NCBI GenBank assembly: GCA_910586095.1
Contig: CAJUHQ010000022.1
Location: 1-33,334, forward strand
Direction: 5' to 3'
From: an uncultured Lachnospiraceae bacterium
GTDB lineage: Bacteria > Bacillota > Clostridia > Lachnospirales > Lachnospiraceae
DNA: 33,334 nucleotides
The notes below the pieces were generated by a model. It did not search any database and was not told the origin of the DNA. It was given only the letters and a program-made list of their open reading frames with translations. Both the position numbers and the translations under genes were made by a program. This document shows positions 15,269 through 24,684 of this stretch, one piece after another (the stretch's first letter is position 1; each line of letters begins with the position of its first letter).

Positions 15269-17236
15269 ATGGATATCACTCCAATATATGAACTACAAAC
15301 ACGTTTAAAAGCAGCAGCAATTGCAGGTGTAACTCTTTTGCAAGAGGATTTTCGTTTGCAACGTGCTGCAACAGCAATCAAACCTTTAGAGGGCGCTTCC
15401 CCCGTATTTGCAAAACTCAATCAACAAATGGCACTGTTATTGTCAGCAGAATGTGAAAATCCAGCAACAACATTACTTGATACAATCTCACTGATAGACG
15501 CCGTTATCTGTACGCTTGGAACTGTAGATATAAAATCTCCAACACAGACATGCAAGGCAGTGTATGTATCAGATCATTTGATTGCCAATGTCCCCTATTC
15601 CCAAGCAAAAGGAATTATCAACGCTTTGACAACAAGCGGCAGTGGCAATTATTCTTATGTATATGAAGTACATGAGACAAATCCCGCCATTTTAGAGGAT
15701 TATCGTGTAAAATATGCACTTGTACAGGCATTGGGAGCATCTTATGCCGAACTTGCAGAACTAGTAAGTGAGTGGCTCAGCAAAGAGAATGAAACCATTT
15801 TACCACTACTCAAAAACGGATTTGATCCTAAGGGAAAGCGCGAGATGGTTCGTAGAGTACAAGTGATTGAAAAAATAGCAGGTTCACGTGAAAATGAATT
15901 TTACATAAAAATGCTCGACAGCGCAGAAAAAGATGTTCGCCTTGCATTAATATATGCTCTGCGTCACGATCCATCCAACATTGATCTGTTGCTAAAAATG
16001 GCCAAAACCGAAAAAGGAAAGAATAGACAGATGATTCTAAATATTCTTGGCCTATATGAAGATGAACGTGTATATGAACTATTCCGTTCTATGGGAGCAA
16101 AGAAACCTTTAGAAGTCTGTACAAGTCTGCTTCCAGTCACAACAGATTATGCATCACAAGTTATTGCAGAACTATGCATGGAATGGATACCCGCAATTGT
16201 AGAACTTCTACAGAATCCAAAAAATACAAATGAGGAAAAAATAAAATTAAATACTTTTTGTAAAATTGTAGAGACTCTTATAGGCAAACACGGTGATGCC
16301 GTGTGTACATGTTACAAAATGCTATTGCAAAATCATACTATATCCGATCATTTTGAAAATTTAACATTAAACTTAGATGTTATCGATTCTATAGGATGGA
16401 ACAGAAACAAAATCAACAGAAAACTTGACTGGGAGCTTATAATTGGTGCTTATATGGCTCAATCATTATTATTGTACCCCGATGAACAATTAGGTCAAAT
16501 GGCATTAGATCTCTATGAAAATAATGAATCCCATTCAAAAAATTTAAATTTCTTATCAGCAGCCGCCGTCAATAAACTAGTGCAATCCAGCGATTGTTCA
16601 GAATGGTTTGAACAACAAGTTCGCAATCCAAAAACTCAAAAAGTAGATAAAATAGCACTGCGCGAAATTGCGCGCGCACTCCAACTGATCCAATGGGATA
16701 AAAACACAGAACAGTATCTTATAAATGCACGTTACACTAGTATGGATTGGGAAGATGTGCGAAAAAATATCTCTTCTTTTATAGAAATTCCAGACGTAAA
16801 GCGGATCAAAGAATGGCTCATGGCTCATGGCAGTCAAACAATAGATACGATTCTTCAGGGATGGGTAATTACCACAGATGATGAAGAATGTAAAAAATAT
16901 GGAGAATATTTTTACAACAGAGCATTTACCACTACCGCAAACCAAAGCTATTTGACGGCTATGAGAAATTGTAACTGGAAAATTTGTAAAGGATTAGGGG
17001 TTTTCTATGTAAAAAACAGAGATAACCTAAGAGGCTTTTACTGGGATGTTGAGCGATATTTATATTGCTTGCCAGGAGATCAAGCAGCAATCTATGCAGA
17101 ACTGGATGCAGTTGCAGAAACAATTAAATCTGAAAATATCAAATTAAAGGGATTAGAAACTACAGAAAAAGTTGAAAACTGGATTGTACAGATGAAACAA
17201 TCTGATCGTTTTGATGACCTAAGAACCATAAATTGA
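15269..17236 (+). CDS. HEAT-repeat-like protein A of the MoxR/VWA cluster
   Basis: A 655-aa all-alpha protein without signal peptide or membrane segment. Its helical pairs (for example EMVRRVQVIEKIAG followed by ENEFYIKMLDSAEKDVRLALIYAL) look like HEAT repeats, a scaffold for protein binding. It is a paralogue of the product at 18828: both start M-x-I-T-P-I-Y-E-L-Q-T-R-L, and residues 180-234 match B residues 182-236 at 34 of 55 positions by hand count, while the middle (about 270-520) has drifted apart. Near the C-terminus EECKKYGEYFYNRAFTT is again shared. It starts at ATG with AAAGGAGA upstream and is 20 bp before the SWIM gene. No enzymatic motif is visible. HEAT-type proteins occur near MoxR-VWA clusters, but a function for this one is unknown. 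Confidence 0.8.
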   Translation: MDITPIYELQTRLKAAAIAGVTLLQEDFRLQRAATAIKPLEGASPVFAKLNQQMALLLSAECENPATTLLDTISLIDAVICTLGTVDIKSPTQTCKAVYVSDHLIANVPYSQAKGIINALTTSGSGNYSYVYEVHETNPAILEDYRVKYALVQALGASYAELAELVSEWLSKENETILPLLKNGFDPKGKREMVRRVQVIEKIAGSRENEFYIKMLDSAEKDVRLALIYALRHDPSNIDLLLKMAKTEKGKNRQMILNILGLYEDERVYELFRSMGAKKPLEVCTSLLPVTTDYASQVIAELCMEWIPAIVELLQNPKNTNEEKIKLNTFCKIVETLIGKHGDAVCTCYKMLLQNHTISDHFENLTLNLDVIDSIGWNRNKINRKLDWELIIGAYMAQSLLLYPDEQLGQMALDLYENNESHSKNLNFLSAAAVNKLVQSSDCSEWFEQQVRNPKTQKVDKIALREIARALQLIQWDKNTEQYLINARYTSMDWEDVRKNISSFIEIPDVKRIKEWLMAHGSQTIDTILQGWVITTDDEECKKYGEYFYNRAFTTTANQSYLTAMRNCNWKICKGLGVFYVKNRDNLRGFYWDVERYLYCLPGDQAAIYAELDAVAETIKSENIKLKGLETTEKVENWIVQMKQSDRFDDLRTIN

Positions 17237-17256
17237 AATGAAAGGGAAGCGCAGAA

Positions 17257-18735
17257 ATGAGAGAGATAACAGAACAACAGATTTTGGCATCCGCACCGAA
17301 TTCATCCGCAGCGGCAAACGGAAAAAAGATTTCCCAAAAGGGCGGATTTGTGAAGCTCCAACGCACACAAGATGATACTCTTTATATAGGGGAATGTACA
17401 GGAAGCGGCAAGAGCAATTATATCACCTCAGCAGATTATATTGACGAAGCTAATCCCGTATTTCGCTGTTCCTGTCCAAGCAGACAATTTCCATGTAAAC
17501 ATAGTTTAGCACTTATGTATGAAATACTTGCAAAAAAAGAATTTAGTATCTGTGAGGTTCCTGAAGATATCCAGAAAAAACGTGAAAAGAAACAGGCAAA
17601 GGAAAATAAGGCTTCTGAAACCGAAAAACCTGAGAGCGAAATGACAGAAGAGGAACGTAAAAAAGCCGAAAAGAAAAAAGCATCTGCTGCTAAATCAGCC
17701 AAAAATGCAAGAACCAAAAAATTAAAAGCACAACTAGAAGGACTTGATCTTGTAGATAAGGTCATACGTGATCTTATGTCGGCAGGTCTTGGAACAATTG
17801 GTGGTGCTTCTCTCAAGACCTATCAACAACTTGTAAAACAAATGGGAGATTATTATCTGCCTGGGCCACAGCGACTCTGTAATCAACTCTTAATTGAAAT
17901 TACCACGTTTCAGAAAGATCATGACGAAGAGCATTATGATAATGCTATTGATGTTCTCAAAAAATTGTGGACACTTAGCAAGAAATCACGCCAATACATA
18001 GAAAACAAATTAGAAAACGATGCAGTTGAGTTAGATGACAATATGTTGTACGAGGAACTTGGCGGTGTATGGAAACTTACAGAACTAGAAGCTATTGGTC
18101 GAGGGAAAAAGAACCGAAGCTTTGCGCAGCTTTCTTTCTGGGTAGATTTTGACGAAGCTGCAAAACAATATACAGACACTGGGTGTTGGATCGATCTCGA
18201 CGATGGCGAAATTTATATGAGCTATAATTATCGTCCTGTAAAAGCTGCAAAATACATTAAGCAGGAGGATACAATATTTGGAGTGGCACAAGTGCAAAAT
18301 GCTGTCACATATCCTGGAGATGGCAATTTGCGCATCCGTTGGGAAAATGCACAGATTCGTGAGCTGACCGAGCAAGATTGTGCCAAAATAAAGAGTTTTG
18401 CGATTACATCTATCAGTAGTGAAGCTAAAGCAATTAAAAATAATTTGAAAAATGCTATGGCACAGCCAATGCTACTCAAACTTGTATCTTATAAAGAAAT
18501 TGCCAAATGTGATGAGGGACTTGTGCTTGTTTCAGAAAATGGTGATACAATTTTAATGGGAAATATGCCACAGTTAGAGGAAACCACCCTACGTATAGAG
18601 ATGCTTCCTAATGCCTCCTTATTTAAAAACCAGGTATTACTTGCAGCATTTTATTACAATAACAAAAACCGTCGATTACAAGCTCAACCACTAAGTATTG
18701 TAACTGACAACCAAATTATACGCTTATTGTATTGA
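17257..18735 (+). CDS. SWIM zinc-finger protein
   Basis: 492 aa. The SWIM motif CxCx(n)CxH is complete: C71-S-C73, six residues, C80-K-H82 (CSCPSRQFPCKH), so it should bind one zinc. It is preceded by a small N-terminal beta-rich segment (LYIGECTGSGKSNYITSADY). Residues about 105-155 are a highly charged K/E/A coiled-coil-like linker, followed by a larger C-terminal domain with a beta-rich end that I do not recognise. SWIM domains bind DNA, RNA or protein. In E. coli the yehQ product, beside the MoxR, DUF5682 and VWA genes, is to my knowledge also a SWIM protein, which supports the comparison. ATG start with AAAGGGAAG; 20 bp after gene A. Confidence 0.88.
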   Translation: MREITEQQILASAPNSSAAANGKKISQKGGFVKLQRTQDDTLYIGECTGSGKSNYITSADYIDEANPVFRCSCPSRQFPCKHSLALMYEILAKKEFSICEVPEDIQKKREKKQAKENKASETEKPESEMTEEERKKAEKKKASAAKSAKNARTKKLKAQLEGLDLVDKVIRDLMSAGLGTIGGASLKTYQQLVKQMGDYYLPGPQRLCNQLLIEITTFQKDHDEEHYDNAIDVLKKLWTLSKKSRQYIENKLENDAVELDDNMLYEELGGVWKLTELEAIGRGKKNRSFAQLSFWVDFDEAAKQYTDTGCWIDLDDGEIYMSYNYRPVKAAKYIKQEDTIFGVAQVQNAVTYPGDGNLRIRWENAQIRELTEQDCAKIKSFAITSISSEAKAIKNNLKNAMAQPMLLKLVSYKEIAKCDEGLVLVSENGDTILMGNMPQLEETTLRIEMLPNASLFKNQVLLAAFYYNNKNRRLQAQPLSIVTDNQIIRLLY

Positions 18736-18827
18736 TGGGCAATCAGATATCAAAGGGCTAACGTTTGAAAAAATTTAATTTCAAACTATTGATTTAGTGT
18801 ACGTGCCAACACGCAAGAGGTATAAAA

Positions 18828-20756
18828 ATGGAGATAACACCAATTTATGAATTGCAAACGCGTCTGCGTTCTGCGTCCATTGCAGGCATCCATCTTTTGA
18901 GGGAAGATTTTAGACTCAAACGTGCTGCACAGGCAATGAAACCATTAGAAAACGCTAACCCTGTGTTTGCTAAACTTTGTCAACAGATGGATACTTTATT
19001 GTCAGATACATGCGCAAATCAAGCAGAAATATTATTAGATACAATTGCACTAGTGGATGCGGTCATTTGTACATTAGGGACTGTTGAAGTAACTACAAAA
19101 TTACAAAGTGCCACTGTTGGCAAGTTAGAAGACACTCACATTGTGAGTAGCAACGCTCCTTATTCAACTCTAAAAAAATTACTTGAGGCACTTACAACTA
19201 CTGGAAATAGACACTACCAGTATGTATGTGATACTCATAAAACCAATCCAACTTTATTTGAAGATTACCGCGTCAAAGAAACATTGGTGAAGGCATTAAA
19301 TGCTCCCTATTCAGAACTTGCCGAGCAGGCAGAGCGTTGGCTTTGTAAAAGTGACCTATCGATTCTTCCGCTTCTTAAAAAGAATTTTGATCCAAAGGGA
19401 AAAAAGGAAATGGTGCGACGCATCCGCATCATCGAATCGGTTGCTGGTATACAAGCAAATTCCTTTTATGTTGATATGTTATCTACTGCGGAAAAAGAAG
19501 TACGGCAAGAACTATTATATGCATTGCGCTTTGATAACAAAAATATAGAACATGTATTGGAACTATTCAAAAGTGAAAGAGGAAAAAACAAACTAATCTG
19601 CCTACGAGTGCTTGCTTGTATGAACAGTGACATAGGCAATGAATTGTTACGCCAGCAAGTGCAGAAAAAACCTTTAGAGGTAATCGAACAACTACAGTAT
19701 ACCGATTCTGAGTTTGCTGTCGAGATTGTGTCCAAAGTATTATCCGAAAGTGTTGAAGCTATTTTAAATATGGATCTCAAAACGGTTTCTTCCAAAGAAC
19801 AAAACACAAAAATAGCATTATATAAAGGCGCCTTGATTGCTTCTATTGGCAAAAATAGCAAAACAATCCATCAATGTTATCGCACTATCTTTGAAAACCG
19901 CAAACAAATCGCAAAACTATTGGGCAAATATACTTTTTATTCACGTTTTAAACCTGTACTTTACGATGAAGCTTATTATGCTGCTTCTCAGAACAGTATA
20001 CTTGTTCAATTTACAGATGTGGCCCGCATTTTGTTACAATCATACATGTTACAGCCAAACGACGACTTACAGGCATTGATTTTAGAATTGTATGCAAGAG
20101 AAAAGTCAACAAACCTGTTAGCAGCAGCATTGCTGACACAACTTTTAAGTGCCAATGGCAGTGAACAATGGCTAGAAGATCATGTCTTAAAAAAGAAACT
20201 ATTTATACAATACTTCCCTGTAGAACACAGACATGCTTTAACTAGGGTTCTAACTTTTATTGCTTGGGAGGATTCATGCAAAAGCTATATTATTAGAGCA
20301 TCCTATGAAGATTCTCTGTTAGGCTGTAAGAGAATCTATACACGCCCTATTGATTTTACACTACGTGACAAAATAACAGAAATCCTAACAACACACCACA
20401 ATGAAGAGTTTGATATAATTTTAAACAACTGGTGTGGAAAATACGCTGATCGTGAGTACTGCAAACGATTAGGTGAACATTTTTATAAAGGAGCATTAAC
20501 AACAGCAAACTATCGTTATATTGATTATTTAAGAAACAGTGGATGGACAGATTACAAAGGGATTGTAGTAGAAAGTTTAAAAACATGTAATTATATGTAC
20601 ACTTGGACAGTTATACACTATATTCAACACCTACCATGTGATCGTGCAGAAAAATTAGAAGAGATCCAGGCTATTTCTGATCTTGTTCGCTCTGGTAAAC
20701 TCATCGCAACCAATCTAGATATCAATGAATTAGAAAAAATAGTCAAGGAACTATAG
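18828..20756 (+). CDS. HEAT-repeat-like protein B of the MoxR/VWA cluster
   Basis: A 642-aa paralogue of the protein at 15269. Shared: the first about 75 residues (MEITPIYELQTRLRSASIAG, REDFRLKRAAQAMKPLENANPVFAKL), LFEDYRVKETLVKAL, the block LLKKNFDPKGKKEMVRR and the end region EYCKRLGEHFYKGALTT. The middle, about residues 280-520, is much less alike. No catalytic motif, signal or membrane segment is visible. It starts at ATG with AGAGG upstream, 92 bp after the SWIM gene. A short hairpin GTTTGAAA/TTTCAAAC (18763-18786) lies in that gap without a T run. Two paralogues on both sides of the SWIM gene point to duplication with the SWIM gene in between, and to separate roles. Confidence 0.8.
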   Translation: MEITPIYELQTRLRSASIAGIHLLREDFRLKRAAQAMKPLENANPVFAKLCQQMDTLLSDTCANQAEILLDTIALVDAVICTLGTVEVTTKLQSATVGKLEDTHIVSSNAPYSTLKKLLEALTTTGNRHYQYVCDTHKTNPTLFEDYRVKETLVKALNAPYSELAEQAERWLCKSDLSILPLLKKNFDPKGKKEMVRRIRIIESVAGIQANSFYVDMLSTAEKEVRQELLYALRFDNKNIEHVLELFKSERGKNKLICLRVLACMNSDIGNELLRQQVQKKPLEVIEQLQYTDSEFAVEIVSKVLSESVEAILNMDLKTVSSKEQNTKIALYKGALIASIGKNSKTIHQCYRTIFENRKQIAKLLGKYTFYSRFKPVLYDEAYYAASQNSILVQFTDVARILLQSYMLQPNDDLQALILELYAREKSTNLLAAALLTQLLSANGSEQWLEDHVLKKKLFIQYFPVEHRHALTRVLTFIAWEDSCKSYIIRASYEDSLLGCKRIYTRPIDFTLRDKITEILTTHHNEEFDIILNNWCGKYADREYCKRLGEHFYKGALTTANYRYIDYLRNSGWTDYKGIVVESLKTCNYMYTWTVIHYIQHLPCDRAEKLEEIQAISDLVRSGKLIATNLDINELEKIVKEL

Positions 20757-21155
20757 AATAGGCAAATTTGTATGAGAGTCCTCGCTTGTTTAGACAGTAG
20801 AGAAGTATTTTCAATGCTTCAAGAACAGACCGAACAACATCCAGAGAATGTTACATTGATACTTCAATATCCTGTTACAGATCAAGCAGCAGAACTTGTA
20901 ACAAACCTTTTACGAAAAAGTTTTGAGGATCTGATAACCACTGATAAGCTTATGAACTAGCAGCGAAACATTTGCGTTTTCACAATGATATGCATACAAT
21001 TAATTGCACTCCATCGTTTTATTTCAAAATTACCATGCAATTTAGAGACAAAGGTTACAGAAATACAAATCATCTGTGAACAATTACGATCTGGCCAACT
21101 TATCGCTGAAAATGTGGACGCCAACACACTTGAATGTATGATTGATAAATTGTGA
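20757..21155 (+). pseudogene. remnant of a third HEAT-like paralogue
   Basis: Starting one base after the stop of gene B, the frame NRQICMRVLACLD aligns with KNRQMILNILGL of protein A and KLICLRVLACMNS of B (about residue 250), and continues QLLQEQTEQH...ILQYPVTDQAAELVTNLLRKSFEDLI, the counterpart of B's IEQLQYTDSEFAVEIVSKVLSESVEAIL. A TAG interrupts at 20958. Further on, the same frame reads LIALHRFISKLPCN and TEIQIICEQLRSGQLIAENVDANTLE, matching the C-terminus of B (HYIQHLPCD, EEIQAISDLVRSGKLIATNLDINELE) down to a TGA at 21153. So the first about 250 codons and some 240 codons in the middle are lost. An ATG at 20772 could still make a 62-aa peptide, but it is best read as debris. Confidence 0.8.
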
Positions 21156-21270
21156 TATAACCTATCAAAATACGATTAAGAAAGGACAATTCCTAAAAGT
21201 TAAGTAGAAACGGGTTTATAGGTACCCCTTTAACAACCTAAATACATTATCAAGGAGCATAAAGATAAAA

Positions 21271-22350
21271 ATGAGCGAACAACTACTAAGACTGCCAGCA
21301 GAGCAGTTATTTCAAAAGGAGATTGATGCATTAATTGCAGCAGAAACACATCCCATTCCTACTGGTTGGAGAATGTCTCCACAATCTGTAAAAACTTACA
21401 TTTGTGGAGGAACTGTTCAGGACATAGAAATCACTCCAAAATACATAGGACATGAACGCCTAGTAGAAATTGCTATTTCCACGTTGGTAACAGACCGTGC
21501 ATTGCTTTTAATTGGTGAACCTGGTACAGCAAAGAGCTGGTTGTCAGAGCATCTTACAGCCGCTATTAATGGTGATTCTACAAAAGTTATCCAAGGAACT
21601 GCAGGTACTACAGAAGAACAAATCAAATATTCCTGGAACTATGCAATGCTTATCGCAAAAGGCCCCTCCCAGGAAGCTATGCTCAAAAGTCCTGTATTTA
21701 ATGCTATGGAATCAGGAACTATTGCGCGTGTGGAGGAAATCTCTCGCTGTGCTTCCGAAGTACAGGATGCATTGATCTCTCTACTTTCTGAAAAAAGAAT
21801 TTCTGTGCCAGAATTAGCAACAGAAGTAGCAGCAAAAAAGGGTTTTTCAGTAATTGCAACTGCCAATACAAGAGACAAAGGTGTCAATGAAATGTCCGCA
21901 GCACTAAAGCGTCGTTTTAATATTGTTGTGCTTCCAGCTCCATCCGATTTAGATTCTGAGATGGAAATTGTCAAGACTAGAGTGACCCAGCTATCAGAAA
22001 ACTTAGACTTAAATGCTGTGCAGCCTACTGACGACGTCATCCGAAAAGTATGCACGATCTTTAGAGAACTTCGCTGTGGAGAAACTTTAGATCGCACTCA
22101 AAAAGTTAAGGGTACTTCCGGCGTTCTTTCTACCGCAGAAGCCATTTCACTTTTATGTAACAGCATGGCTCTAGCAGGAAGTTTTGGAAATGGTGTAGTC
22201 TCAAATAAGGATCTGGCCGCAGCACTTCAGGGAGCTGTAATCAAAGAAGAAGAAAAAGATCAGGTCGCATGGAAAGAATATCTAGAAAATGTCATGAAAA
22301 AACGCGGTATGGATTGGTTTGGATTATATAAAGCCTGTAAGGAACTGTAA
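21271..22350 (+). CDS. MoxR-type AAA+ ATPase (YehL-like)
   Basis: 359-aa AAA+ ATPase. Walker A G82-EPGTAKS; the Walker B position reads IARVEEISRC (151-160), with two glutamates E155-E156 where most MoxR proteins have D-E; sensor 1 is VIATANTRDKG and the arginine-finger region MSAALKRRFN. MoxR ATPases work as chaperones together with VWA proteins to remodel or load cofactors into a client. The order with DUF5682 and VWA downstream is as in E. coli yehL-yehM-yehP, and the sizes match that group. ATG start with AAGGAG, though the spacing (about 13 nt) is long. It is 115 bp after the HEAT remnant. Confidence 0.9.
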   Translation: MSEQLLRLPAEQLFQKEIDALIAAETHPIPTGWRMSPQSVKTYICGGTVQDIEITPKYIGHERLVEIAISTLVTDRALLLIGEPGTAKSWLSEHLTAAINGDSTKVIQGTAGTTEEQIKYSWNYAMLIAKGPSQEAMLKSPVFNAMESGTIARVEEISRCASEVQDALISLLSEKRISVPELATEVAAKKGFSVIATANTRDKGVNEMSAALKRRFNIVVLPAPSDLDSEMEIVKTRVTQLSENLDLNAVQPTDDVIRKVCTIFRELRCGETLDRTQKVKGTSGVLSTAEAISLLCNSMALAGSFGNGVVSNKDLAAALQGAVIKEEEKDQVAWKEYLENVMKKRGMDWFGLYKACKEL

Positions 22351-22404
22351 AAAATCAACATTTTATAGGTATTTTGTGTTGCATATGCAGCATGGAGGAT
22401 TAAA

Positions 22405-24654
22405 ATGAACAACCCAAATTTTTTCGGAATACGGCATTTATCACCAGCAGGAGCGCATTACCTCAGGCAATTTCTCACTCAGAAGCATCCAAAACTCGTG
22501 TTAGTAGAAGGTCCAAGTGACTTCAAAGATATGCTGTGCGACATGGTAAGGCAGGAAACCAAACCGCCTATAGCAATACTGGCTTACACAAAAGAAGCTC
22601 CCGTAAGGACAATTCTTTATCCTTTTGCAGAATATTCACCAGAATATCAGGCAATCCTTTGGTGTCATGAAAATAAAGCAGACTGCCAATTCATAGACTT
22701 ACCTTCAGAAACCTTCTTAGCTATATCCGAGCGTGGTATGGACAACTCAGACGGCGAGGAGGGCAGGATAAGCGTCTATGAACAGCTCGATAAGATAAGC
22801 GGAGTAGGAGGACAAGAAACGTTTTGGGAACGTACAATGGAGCAATCTGGAAACTATGAGGCTTATCATATGGGTGCCAATCGTTTTGGTGCAAACTTAA
22901 GAGAGCTCACTGAAGGAAAGGACAGTGATTGGGCAGAAACCGTTCTTCGTGAAGCCTATATGCGTCATCAGATCAAAAATGCTGTGAATACTGGGATTTC
23001 GCCCCAAGATATTGTTGTAGTCACAGGTTCCTACCATGTAGAGGGATTGAAGAACTGGCAGGACTGTGACGAAGATTTGTCAAAAATGCCCAAAGTTGAG
23101 ACAAATCATACTCTTATGCCGTATTCATACTATCGCCTTTCCACAAGATCTGGTTATGGTGCTGGTAATAAAGCCCCTGCTTATTATAGTCTTTTGTGGG
23201 AGGGACTACAACATAATGAGCCCCATCGTGCTTCTTACCAATATCTTATCAAACTTGCTGCATTTTTGAGAGCTAATGGCAACCCCGTATCTTCTGCGTC
23301 TGTCATAGAAGCCGTGCGGCTTGCCAACTCCTTAGCACAACTGCGCGGCGGAACTATTCCTGCACTTGAGGATTTGAGAGATGCAGCAGTCACTTGTATC
23401 GGTGAGGGAAGCTTTTCAGCAATCAGCCTTGGTGCTGCTGATATAGAAATTGGCACTGTTATTGGTTCATTGCCTGATGGTGTTAGCCGTACCAGTATTC
23501 AAGAGGATTTTTATCGACAACTAAAAGATTTACGGCTTGAAAAATATCGTGATCTTACAGCACAAGATTTATTGCTTGATCTACGTGAAAACAGACGGGT
23601 CAAATCTGAAAAATCTGCTTTTATGGATTTATATCGATCCTTTTTTATGCACCAGCTTAGAGTTTTGCATGTAAGCTTTGCACAATTCCAAACAGTGAAT
23701 CAAGACAATGCTACCTGGTCTGAGCATTGGATTGTTCATTGGTCACCAGAAGCAGAGATTGAACTGGTAGAATCTGCACTAAAGGGAGACACCATTGCAG
23801 GAGCTGCCTCTTTTGCCATGAAAGAACGTGTGGAAAATGCAGTAAATATGAGCGAAATTGCATTGGTTATAGAGGATGCTTGTTTCTGTGGCATGGAAAA
23901 AGCAGTTGGTTACGCAACAGCTGCTTTACAGAAAATGGCTGTAGATGCTGCCTCTGTAGAAGATCTAGCAAACACTGCACACAGACTTTCTATCGTGATT
24001 CAATATGGTACTATCAGAAAAATTGATCCTAAACCATTAGAGCCTATTCTACATCAATTATTTTATAGATCTTGTCTGATATTAGAAAGTGCATGTGTCT
24101 GTGATGATGCAGCAAGCAAAACCATTATCAATGCGATGGAGCAGCTAAACAGTGCTGAACTAGCTCATGAATTCCTTAGTAATGAAGAATGGATTAAGGT
24201 ATTGACTAACATTGCACAGCGCGATGACTTAAACACAAAATTGTCTGGTTTTGCAGCAGCAATTTTATTAGAGCGTGGAAACATGACTTCAGAACAACTG
24301 CGCGTTGAAGTAGCCCGACGCTTATCTGTAGGAATCCCTGCCGATTTAGGTGCCGGCTGGTTCGAGGGACTTGCTATGAAAAACCGATATGCATTGATTG
24401 CACGTCTTTCTTTATGGGAGAGCCTCAATGTGTATCTCACAACATTAGATGATGATGAATTCAAACGTGCACTTGTATTTTTGCGACGCGCATTTGCAGA
24501 TTTCTCGGCTGTCGAAAAAGATCAAATTGCGGAAAATCTTGGTGAGATTCTAGGATTAAACGGACAAGAAATCAGTGAGATTGTCAATGCAGTGCTTGAC
24601 GAAACTTCACAGCAAATCATTGATGGACTGGATGATTTTGATTTTGATATCTAA
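22405..24654 (+). CDS. DUF5682 family protein (YehM-like)
   Basis: 749 aa, a large cytoplasmic protein of unknown biochemical function. The family pattern is clear at the N-terminus: FGIRHLSPAGAHYLRQFL, LVEGPSDFKDML, PPIAILAYT and VRTILYPFAEYSPEYQAI, followed by DCQFIDLPS. It also has VVVTGSYHVEGL. This N-terminal part resembles the TraB/ChaN-like fold in its pattern of EGP and a conserved histidine, which I offer only as a guess. The C-terminal two thirds are helical. It lies 54 bp after the MoxR gene and 30 bp before the VWA gene, with GGAGG upstream of its ATG, so the three form one unit. Confidence 0.85.
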   Translation: MNNPNFFGIRHLSPAGAHYLRQFLTQKHPKLVLVEGPSDFKDMLCDMVRQETKPPIAILAYTKEAPVRTILYPFAEYSPEYQAILWCHENKADCQFIDLPSETFLAISERGMDNSDGEEGRISVYEQLDKISGVGGQETFWERTMEQSGNYEAYHMGANRFGANLRELTEGKDSDWAETVLREAYMRHQIKNAVNTGISPQDIVVVTGSYHVEGLKNWQDCDEDLSKMPKVETNHTLMPYSYYRLSTRSGYGAGNKAPAYYSLLWEGLQHNEPHRASYQYLIKLAAFLRANGNPVSSASVIEAVRLANSLAQLRGGTIPALEDLRDAAVTCIGEGSFSAISLGAADIEIGTVIGSLPDGVSRTSIQEDFYRQLKDLRLEKYRDLTAQDLLLDLRENRRVKSEKSAFMDLYRSFFMHQLRVLHVSFAQFQTVNQDNATWSEHWIVHWSPEAEIELVESALKGDTIAGAASFAMKERVENAVNMSEIALVIEDACFCGMEKAVGYATAALQKMAVDAASVEDLANTAHRLSIVIQYGTIRKIDPKPLEPILHQLFYRSCLILESACVCDDAASKTIINAMEQLNSAELAHEFLSNEEWIKVLTNIAQRDDLNTKLSGFAAAILLERGNMTSEQLRVEVARRLSVGIPADLGAGWFEGLAMKNRYALIARLSLWESLNVYLTTLDDDEFKRALVFLRRAFADFSAVEKDQIAENLGEILGLNGQEISEIVNAVLDETSQQIIDGLDDFDFDI

Positions 24655-24684
24655 CTGTACAATAAAGGTAAGAGAGGATAGCAC

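Noticed and set aside
18763..18786. Hairpin GTTTGAAA/TTTCAAAC between SWIM and HEAT B as a terminator
   Set aside because: The stem is AT-rich, only 8 bp, and no T run follows, so transcription probably continues.
20772..20960. A separate 62-aa gene
   Set aside because: It aligns with the middle of the HEAT-like paralogues and is followed in the same frame by their C-terminus; it is part of a pseudogene.
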